Source: an uncultured Prevotella sp. (GTDB lineage: Bacteria; Bacteroidota; Bacteroidia; Bacteroidales; Bacteroidaceae). Taken from it: a DNA stretch of 37,177 nucleotides. A program made the position numbers and the translations under genes. Shown here piece by piece: positions 32,419-37,177 of this stretch. The notes under the pieces were generated by a model, which saw only the letters and a list, made by a program, of their open reading frames with translations, was not told the origin of the DNA and ran no database searches. The stretch lies in the NCBI GenBank assembly GCA_905233825.1, contig CAJOFE010000026.1, forward strand, positions 1 through 37,177. The letters run 5' to 3'. Every line of letters starts with the position of its first letter. The stretch's first letter is position 1.

Positions 32419-33042
32419 CTACTTCTTCCTTAAATGATAGATGTACGTCCGTCCGTTCTTCACTCTGACGAGCTGGGAGTCATCGCCCTTAGCTAGGCTA
32501 TCGAGATACTTCTGGGCGGAGTCGCGCTTCAGACCGCTGGAATACATGAAAGTGCTGACCGACGTATAGCCATTGGTCAGACTCCTACGCAGAGCCTCTT
32601 CCATAGCCTTGGGGTCGTACATCTGACTGTTGCCCACCTGGCCGGTCTTCTTTCGATAGCCCTCCCTGTTGCTGCCTGCTTTTTTGAAAAACTCCTTCGA
32701 GGGTATGAACTCCACGCCACCGTACTTGATGTCGCGCCCTGTTACCATCTTAGGGTCGGTATGCTCGCCAAGAAGTTTCAGTTTCATGGAGAACGAGCCG
32801 ATAGGCGTCTCTATGCGGTAACCCTTTGAAAGCCAATTGCCAGCCACGTCGAGGAAGAGATTAAACGCTCGCACCATTCCGTCTTCCTGGAAGTCCTTGT
32901 ACTTTGCGCAGAAATCATCCAGTTCCTTCATGCTTATCTTCTGCCCGGAGGATGGGCGCGCATAAAGCAACGGCTTGCCCTCCTCATCCTTCTTGGGGCC
33001 GGGATGCAGCTCAAACTCTACTCCGTCTGTCTTGCGTGGCAT
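32419..33042 (-). CDS. HU-like DNA-binding protein with C-terminal winged-helix-like part
   Basis: The 207 residues have an HU/IHF-like region at about 25-110 (ISMKELDDFCAKYKDFQEDG, FLDVAGNWLSKGYRIETPIG, SFSMKLKL), the form widespread in Bacteroidetes, and a C-terminal region (about 135-207) with a helix-turn-helix-like pattern (YTSVSTFMYSSGLKRDSAQK) ending in a wing (VRVKNGRTYIYHLRKK). It probably binds DNA. It is 18 nt after argC in the same direction, so it is probably in the arg transcript. HU-like genes of this kind often sit alone, so its place between argC and argD suggests an insertion. It might bind the inverted repeat right after it; that is only a guess. Confidence 0.82.
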   Translation of the reverse strand: MPRKTDGVEFELHPGPKKDEEGKPLLYARPSSGQKISMKELDDFCAKYKDFQEDGMVRAFNLFLDVAGNWLSKGYRIETPIGSFSMKLKLLGEHTDPKMVTGRDIKYGGVEFIPSKEFFKKAGSNREGYRKKTGQVGNSQMYDPKAMEEALRRSLTNGYTSVSTFMYSSGLKRDSAQKYLDSLAKGDDSQLVRVKNGRTYIYHLRKK

Positions 33043-33060
33043 AATGATTTGCAGATGTCG

Positions 33061-34074
33061 TTAGAATGCTGAGGCTTTCAGTAGCAAGCCTGCTGTCTCG
33101 TCGATGCCAAACATGAGGTTCATGTTCTGAACGGCTTGGCCTACAGCGCCTTTCAGCAGATTGTCGATGCAGCTGGTGACGAGCAGTTTGTTGCCGTACT
33201 TCTCGCAATGCACCAGCGCCTTGTTCGTATTCACCACCTGTTTCAGGTCGAGCGATTTATCAGCATAATGCGTGAAGGCGGCATCGGCATAGAAGGCTTT
33301 GTAGGCTTCAATGATGTCGTCGGCAGGAACCTCGGTCTTGATGACAGCCGTGCAGAAGATGCCTCGGGCAAAGTCGCCACGATAGGGGATGAAATCGATG
33401 GAGACCTCAAGATGACCTTGTACCTGTGTCAGCGATTGGCGTATCTCTGCAATATGCTGGTGCTGGAAGGGCTTATAGATGCTTAGATTGTTGTTGCGCC
33501 ACGAGAAATGGGTCGTTGCGCCAGGCTTCTGACCGGCTCCAGTGCTTCCCGTAATAGCGTTCACGGCGACATCCTCCGTCAGCAGGTCCATCTTGGCGGC
33601 AGGCAACAGAGCCAACTGAATAGCGGTGGCAAAGCACCCAGGATTGGCCACATGCTGCGCCTTTACAATCTCTCCCTTGTTAATCTCAGGCAGACCATAG
33701 ACATAGTCATGCTCTCCCTTGATGCGGAAGTCTTGCGCCAGGTCGATAATCCTCACGTTCTCGGGGATTGTGTGCTCCTTCAGGAAAGCCTCGCTCTTGC
33801 CGTGACCGAAACAGAAGAAAAGCACATCGACCTCGTCAAAGGGCATCGCGTTGGTGAAGCGCAACTCGGTGTCGCCGATGAGTCCTTCGTGCACATCGCT
33901 CACCAGGTTGCCTGCGTTACTCTCGGAGTTAGCGAAGACAATCTCAACCTCGGGATGGTTCAGCAACAGGCGGATGAGCTCGCCGCCCGTGTAGCCTGCC
34001 GCACCAAGAACCCCCACCCTGACCCTCCCCGTGGGGAGGGAAGAAAGCGCTATATTCGTTCCTGTCATACTCAT
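33061..34074 (-). CDS. argC: N-acyl-gamma-glutamyl-phosphate reductase
   Basis: This enzyme reduces N-acyl-glutamyl phosphate to the semialdehyde with NADPH, the third step of arginine synthesis. The 337 residues show the Rossmann motif GVLGAAGYTGGELIRLLLNH, the catalytic Cys in VANPGCFATAIQLAL, GSTGAGQKPG and HRNQHIAE-type text (FQHQHIAEI). The first 17 or so residues (MSMTGTNIALSSLPTGR) are an extension written by hairpin element D, and the element even runs into the codons for VRVGV in the first beta strand. The ATG lies 1 nt after the stop of the DUF559 gene. A GTG codon at VRVGV could be the ancestral start position. Confidence 0.95.
   Translation of the reverse strand: MSMTGTNIALSSLPTGRVRVGVLGAAGYTGGELIRLLLNHPEVEIVFANSESNAGNLVSDVHEGLIGDTELRFTNAMPFDEVDVLFFCFGHGKSEAFLKEHTIPENVRIIDLAQDFRIKGEHDYVYGLPEINKGEIVKAQHVANPGCFATAIQLALLPAAKMDLLTEDVAVNAITGSTGAGQKPGATTHFSWRNNNLSIYKPFQHQHIAEIRQSLTQVQGHLEVSIDFIPYRGDFARGIFCTAVIKTEVPADDIIEAYKAFYADAAFTHYADKSLDLKQVVNTNKALVHCEKYGNKLLVTSCIDNLLKGAVGQAVQNMNLMFGIDETAGLLLKASAF
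34009..34040 (+). repeat. hairpin element, copy D (in argC 5' end)
   Basis: A C-rich arm (AACCCCCACCCTGA, 34009-34022) precedes CCCTCCCC (34023-34030), GT, GGGGAGGG (34033-34040). It is translated in argC as SLPTGRVRVG. With copy E in inverse orientation it brackets the DUF559 gene; both hairpins point inward. Confidence 0.85.
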
Positions 34075-34075
34075 T

Positions 34076-34468
34076 TTATTCAGATAAATTACTTTTTATT
34101 ATATTGATAACTGCAGAGATATTACCCAATACTTCTTCATTCGAGAATCTGATGACGGTGAACCCCATTTCATTCAATCGTTCAGTCCTCAATTCATCTT
34201 TCTCTATTTGTTCATACTCTGCGTGATAACCTCCATCTACTTCTATGACAAGTTTCTTTTCAATGCAGACGAAATCTGCGATGTAACCACCTATTATATG
34301 CTGTCTGTTGAATTTGAACGTTAATTGCTTTGCACGAATATACTTCCATAGCAACGACTCTGCTTCGGTGGGATGTTGTTTGTTCTGATGAGCAAAATCT
34401 TTTAAAAGAAGATATCTATCGGGTGAGGCAGTATTATAGTTCCCGTCATTTCCTATCATAGTCAGCAA
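34076..34468 (-). CDS. DUF559 family endonuclease (VSR/MutH-like fold)
   Basis: A 130-residue protein with the full DUF559 pattern: PTEAESLLWKYIRAKQLTFK, FNRQHIIGGYIADFVCIEKK and LVIEVDGGYHAEYEQIEKDE, then RTERLNEMGFTVIRFSNEEV. The Glu of TEAE, the Asp of ADFVC and the EVDG residues would form the active site of this PD-(D/E)XK-related nuclease. The substrate is unknown. The gene lies between argG and argC, is clearly more AT-rich than either, ends 1 nt before the argC ATG, and is framed by inverse copies of a hairpin element (34009-34040 and 34478-34508). It looks like a recent arrival in the arg operon. Confidence 0.92.
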   Translation of the reverse strand: MLTMIGNDGNYNTASPDRYLLLKDFAHQNKQHPTEAESLLWKYIRAKQLTFKFNRQHIIGGYIADFVCIEKKLVIEVDGGYHAEYEQIEKDELRTERLNEMGFTVIRFSNEEVLGNISAVINIIKSNLSE

Positions 34469-34477
34469 ATTACGTTT

Positions 34478-34508
34478 CCCTCCCCTCGGGGAGGGTTAGG
34501 GAGGGGGT
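34478..34508 (-). repeat. hairpin element, copy E (after the argG stop)
   Basis: Plus strand: CCCTCCCC (34478-34485), TC, GGGGAGGG (34488-34495), TTA, then GGGAGGGGGT up to 34508. Read on the minus strand the element begins directly at the argG stop codon (TGACCCCCTCCCTAA). It is the inverse of copy D with a slightly different arm. Confidence 0.85.
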
Positions 34509-35707
34509 CATCTCTTCTCGTCTTTGTGGATTCCGTAATACACGCGGAGTGGGGTAGAGCTGACTTTGATGAAGCCCTTAGCCTCGTCGGCCGTCCAACC
34601 GGTCTGTGTCTCGCCATACTCACCGAGCTTACTCTTGGTGAGGTCGTTGGGACTGTCGATGCCCACGGTCTCGAAACCGTAAGGGCGCAACTTCAGGATG
34701 GCAGTTCCTGTCACGTTTCGTTGCGAAGAGGTCAGCATGGCCTCGATGTCGGGCATCACAGGCTCTAAGTACTGGCTCTCGTGCAGGAACATGCCATACC
34801 AGTTGGCCACTTGGTCTTTCCAATACTGCTGCCATTTCGAGAGTGTCGATTTCTCTAACAGACGGTGAGCCTCGATGATGAGTTTCGGAGCTGCAGCCTC
34901 AAAACCTACGCGACCCTTGATGCCGATAATCGTGTCGCCCACATTGGCATCGCGGCCAATGGCATACGAGGCACCAATCTCCTCAATCTTCTGGATGGCC
35001 TTGACACGGTCGTCGAACTTCTCGCCGTTCACACCTACAATCTCGCCCTTCTCGAACTGAATCTTCAGCAACGAGTCTTCCTTCGCCGTCACATGCTTCA
35101 GATAAGCATCCTCGGGCAGTCCCTGCGTGGGGTCGAGCAGCTCGCCACCGCAGATGCTGGTGCCCCAGATGCCTACATTATAAGAATACTTCAGCTTGGT
35201 GAAGTCGGCGAAGAAACCGTGCTCGTTGAGGAAATCCACTTCCTCCTTGCGTGTCAGTTTCTTGTCGCGGGTCAGCGTGATAATCTCTACGCCAGGAGCC
35301 ATCACGAGGAAGGTCATGTCGAAGCGGATCTGGTCGTTGCCGGCACCCGTAGAGCCGTGGGCGATGGCATCGGCACCTATTTCTTTCGCGTAGCGCGCGA
35401 TGGCGATGGCCTGGAAGATGCGCTCACTGCTGACCGAAATGGGGTAGCAGTTGTTGCGCAGCACATTACCGAAAATCATATACTTCAGCGACTTCTCGTA
35501 GTATTCTTGCGTCACGTCGAGTGTCACATATTTCACGGCGCCCAGTTTGTAGGCGTTCTCCTCGTTAGTCTTCAATTGTTCTGCAGAAAAACCGCCCGTA
35601 TTGGCGCAGGCTGCATAGACGTCCCAGCCGTCCTGGGTCAGTTTCATTACGGTGTAGCTGGTGTCAAGTCCACCAGAAAAAGCTACTACTACTTTCTTGT
35701 TTGCCAT
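34508..35707 (-). CDS. argG: argininosuccinate synthase
   Basis: This enzyme joins citrulline and aspartate with ATP to form argininosuccinate. The 399 residues begin with the PP-loop VVVAFSGGLDTSYTVMKLTQ; further on are IAHGSTGAGNDQIRFDM, the citrulline-binding part KLKYSYNVGIWGTSICGGEL and GIKGRVGFEAAAPKLIIEAH. It lies 16 nt after the GNAT gene and 39 nt before the DUF559 gene. The stop codon abuts hairpin element E. argH and argB are not in this window. Confidence 0.97.
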   Translation of the reverse strand: MANKKVVVAFSGGLDTSYTVMKLTQDGWDVYAACANTGGFSAEQLKTNEENAYKLGAVKYVTLDVTQEYYEKSLKYMIFGNVLRNNCYPISVSSERIFQAIAIARYAKEIGADAIAHGSTGAGNDQIRFDMTFLVMAPGVEIITLTRDKKLTRKEEVDFLNEHGFFADFTKLKYSYNVGIWGTSICGGELLDPTQGLPEDAYLKHVTAKEDSLLKIQFEKGEIVGVNGEKFDDRVKAIQKIEEIGASYAIGRDANVGDTIIGIKGRVGFEAAAPKLIIEAHRLLEKSTLSKWQQYWKDQVANWYGMFLHESQYLEPVMPDIEAMLTSSQRNVTGTAILKLRPYGFETVGIDSPNDLTKSKLGEYGETQTGWTADEAKGFIKVSSTPLRVYYGIHKDEKR

Positions 35708-35723
35708 ATTCTTTTTTACCTTT

Positions 35724-36338
35724 TTATTGTCCTTCTAATTCTTCTAAATGTTTGATGCGTGAGATGACCTCATCGGGAATCTTAGCAGGCAGATGCTCCG
35801 TAGGGTCATAGAGCATGGCCGTGCAGATGCAGTACTTGCGGTCGGTACGATGCAGCACATCCACATTGACGCAACCTTCGCAGCCCTTCCAGAATGCCTC
35901 GTCATCAGTCAGGTCGGCGAAAGTGACGGGCTGATACCCCAAAGCTGTATTCATGGCCATCACAGCGGCACCGCTGGTCAGCGAGAATATTTTGGCATGA
36001 GGCCAGCGCGTGCGTGCCAGCGAAAAGGTCATGTCCTTGATGCGCTTGGCCACATGGTGACCACGGAAGTCGGGGTGAACGATGAGGCCGCTCGTCGTCA
36101 CATATTGTTGGTTTTCCCACGTCTCAATGTAACTGAAGCCAGCAAAGCGGCCGTCTTTCGCTAAAGCAATGACAGCCTTGGCCTCCATCATTTTCTTGGC
36201 CAAGTATTCGTGCGTGCGCTTGGCAATGCCTGTTCCACGCACTTTGGCTGCTTCGGCAATGGTCTCGAGGATGGTATCGACATAGATCTCATGCTCGGGA
36301 CCTGCTACCAAGACTTCAATCTCTATTTCCTGTTCCAT
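35724..36338 (-). CDS. GNAT N-acetyltransferase of the arginine cluster
   Basis: A 204-residue acyl-CoA-dependent transferase. The GNAT core is visible in LIVHPDFRGHHVAKRIKDMT (the acyl-CoA pyrophosphate loop, here as RGHHVAK, not the usual QxxGxG/A) and AVMAMNTALGYQPVTF. The C-terminal part has an unusual set of cysteines (WKGCEGCVNVDVL, KYCICTAMLY). Placed second after argR and before argG, it is a good candidate for the N-acylglutamate synthase (acetyl or succinyl) that starts arginine synthesis in this group; no classical argA or argJ is seen here. It has no amino-acid kinase domain. The substrate call is inference from position. Confidence 0.82.
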   Translation of the reverse strand: MEQEIEIEVLVAGPEHEIYVDTILETIAEAAKVRGTGIAKRTHEYLAKKMMEAKAVIALAKDGRFAGFSYIETWENQQYVTTSGLIVHPDFRGHHVAKRIKDMTFSLARTRWPHAKIFSLTSGAAVMAMNTALGYQPVTFADLTDDEAFWKGCEGCVNVDVLHRTDRKYCICTAMLYDPTEHLPAKIPDEVISRIKHLEELEGQ

Positions 36339-36369
36339 ATTCTATGAACTCTCAACTCCTAATTCCTAA
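36339..36369 (-). repeat. degenerate repeat in the argR-GNAT gap
   Basis: On the minus strand the argR stop (TAG) runs into TTAGGAATTAGGAGTTGAGA and GTTCATAG, an imperfect repetition of the word GTTAGGAATTAGGAG. It is the same kind of stop-abutting text as at 5736-5781 and 23987-24012. Confidence 0.45.
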
Positions 36370-36846
36370 CTACCTCATATTCGGCACCACTTCGCTCAAT
36401 GCCTCAACTACTTCCCGATGTGTTATTCCCTCTTTGATGACGATGAAGATATTGTCGTCGCCGGCAATGGTGCCAAGTATTTGGGGAAGATCACTGCGGT
36501 CGATGCTCCAGGCGATGGCGCTGGCATGACCAGGACGGGTCTTGATAACACCCATGTTGCCAGAGAAGCTGATGCTCAGGAACCCCGGTACCTGCATCAT
36601 CTCGCGCACGGTCGAGATCTTGGGCACACGTTTATACATGGTCTCGTTGGGCAGCACATAGATATATTCGCCGCTCAGAGTAGAGGCTTTGGCAACCTTC
36701 AGCTGTTTCAGGTCGCGGCTCAAGGTGGCCTGGGTTAAAATGAATCCTTCTTTTCTCAGGGCGTTGAGAAGTTCGTCCTGACTGCCCAACTGCTGGCTGG
36801 AGATAATGAGGCGAATGGCCTCAAGTCGTTGATTTTTTACTTTCAT
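36370..36846 (-). CDS. argR: arginine repressor
   Basis: The 158 residues have an N-terminal winged helix (about 1-70; LGSQDELLNALRKEGFILTQ, ATLSRDLKQLKVAKA) and a C-terminal arginine-binding/hexamerisation domain ending in ILGTIAGDDNIFIVIKEGIT with the conserved Gly-Asp-Asp. It should bind operators when arginine is high. It heads the arg cluster and is probably autoregulated; an imperfect palindrome, TGCATATATTTACGCA at 36911-36926, lies just upstream of its promoter and could be an operator, though the match is weak. Confidence 0.95.
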   Translation of the reverse strand: MKVKNQRLEAIRLIISSQQLGSQDELLNALRKEGFILTQATLSRDLKQLKVAKASTLSGEYIYVLPNETMYKRVPKISTVREMMQVPGFLSISFSGNMGVIKTRPGHASAIAWSIDRSDLPQILGTIAGDDNIFIVIKEGITHREVVEALSEVVPNMR

Positions 36847-36872
36847 TTGGTATATTTATTCAAATTCGGCTG

Positions 36873-36904
36873 CAAAATTACCTATTTTTTTGCATACTAC
36901 CAAA
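36873..36904 (-). promoter_or_regulatory. promoter of argR and the arg cluster
   Basis: On the minus strand TTTG (36901-36904), 20 nt, TAATTTTG (36873-36880). This leaves about 20 nt of 5' leader to the argR ATG at 36846. It is the only good promoter seen ahead of argR-GNAT-argG-DUF559-argC-HU. Confidence 0.75.
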
Positions 36905-36925
36905 TTTTTCTGCATATATTTACGC

Positions 36926-36960
36926 AAAAACAAGCGGCGTCCCTTTTTGTGGAACGCCGC
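36926..36960 (-). terminator. terminator of the gene at the right edge
   Basis: On the minus strand GCGGCGTTCC, a loop ACAAAAA, then GGGACGCCGC (10 pairs with one T.G) and TTGTTTTT. It ends transcription that comes from the right, about 100 nt after the stop of the partial gene, and insulates the argR promoter. Confidence 0.85.
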
Positions 36961-37030
36961 CAGTTGATGTGTGATGGTATGAATTTACTTGAGCAGTACC
37001 TTGGGCTCTGCCCTAAGTCATTCGCGTTCA

Positions 37031-37054
37031 GGAAAGGGAGCGCGCTCCCTTTCC
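37031..37054. repeat. perfect 24-bp palindrome after a stop codon
   Basis: GGAAAGGGAGCG followed directly by its reverse complement, with no loop. It starts 2 nt after the stop of the partial secreted-protein gene. There is no T run after it, so it is not a classical terminator on its own. Confidence 0.7.
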
Positions 37055-37056
37055 GT

Positions 37057-37177
37057 TCACTTAACCAATACTTTCTTTCCGTTGATGATGTATAATCCCT
37101 TTGTAGGATTGTTCACCTTCTGTCCGCTGAGGTTGTAGATCTCCTGCCTGTCGGTAGCGAGGGCCTTTATCTCCTTG
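37057..37177 (-). CDS. C-terminal end of a secreted protein with type IX-like sorting tail (partial)
   Basis: The last 39 codons of a gene that enters from the right edge: KEIKALATDRQEIYNLSGQK, then VNNPTKGLYIINGKKVLVK and a TGA at 37057-37059. This is the same tail as that of the C10 peptidase (YNLQGQRV ... GLYIMNGKKVVK). It marks a protein exported to the cell surface or medium; nothing more can be said about its function because the rest is outside the window. Confidence 0.8.
   Translation of the reverse strand, partial: KEIKALATDRQEIYNLSGQKVNNPTKGLYIINGKKVLVK

Overview
The window reads as chromosomal DNA of a Bacteroidales bacterium, most likely Prevotella in the broad sense. The reasons are promoters of the TAnnTTTG (-7) type with TTTG near -33, weak or absent Shine-Dalgarno sites, secreted proteins ending in a type IX-like sorting tail (YNLQGQRV ... 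GLYI.NGKKVVK), a C10 (streptopain-like) peptidase, MBG domains, and the Bacteroidetes-type carbamoyltransferase ArgF'. No tRNA, rRNA, CRISPR array, complete insertion sequence or prophage was seen.

Layout, left to right. (1) 1-591: a gene-free, AT-rich, repeat-rich leader. (2) 592-4677, plus strand: cysS, a TonB-domain protein with a Cys-rich N-terminus, and a small PflA-like radical SAM protein, closely packed; then kbl with its own promoter and terminator. (3) 4710-10942, minus strand: proB-proA-SpoIIE-type PP2C phosphatase-argF'-terC, almost without gaps. This joins proline synthesis, one arginine step and a membrane-anchored phosphatase. (4) 11101-15337, minus: an SDR threonine dehydrogenase followed by a Dna2-like nuclease-helicase. 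kbl and this dehydrogenase together would turn threonine into glycine and acetyl-CoA. (5) 15480-17690, plus: a secreted C10 peptidase, diverging from the dehydrogenase and ending at a strong bidirectional terminator. (6) 17750-22957, minus: XRE-cupin regulator, acyl-CoA synthetase, a membrane protein and a lipoprotein with PD40-like repeats and a CxxCH motif. (7) 23071-25377, plus: an ECF sigma factor, a one-TM protein in the anti-sigma position, a small exported protein and an outer-membrane barrel candidate. (8) 25450-36846, minus: argR, a GNAT acetyltransferase, argG, a DUF559 nuclease, argC, an HU-like protein, argD, an ORF6N protein, a large GH5 secreted enzyme and proC. This looks like an arginine/proline operon with accessory genes inserted between its core genes. 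(9) The right edge holds the C-terminal end of another secreted protein.

The most interesting signal is a family of roughly 32-37 bp C/G-rich hairpin elements: a short C-rich arm followed by CCCCTCCC-loop-GGGAGGGG. Five copies were found. Two form an inverted pair that frames the DUF559 (VSR-fold) endonuclease gene inside the arg operon. Two form an inverted pair around the start codon of the acyl-CoA synthetase gene, like a non-autonomous version. One lies alone and in frame inside the helicase gene, between motifs I and Ia. Three of the five are translated, and two sit directly at stop codons. I propose a nuclease-associated mobile palindrome system, analogous in logic to REP/RAYT. This is inference from layout and needs genome-wide tests. 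A second, unrelated class of degenerate repeats (words such as CTCACTTCTCACC or GTTTGAAATTTGAAG) appears after stop codons, inside the helicase gene and inside signal-peptide codons.
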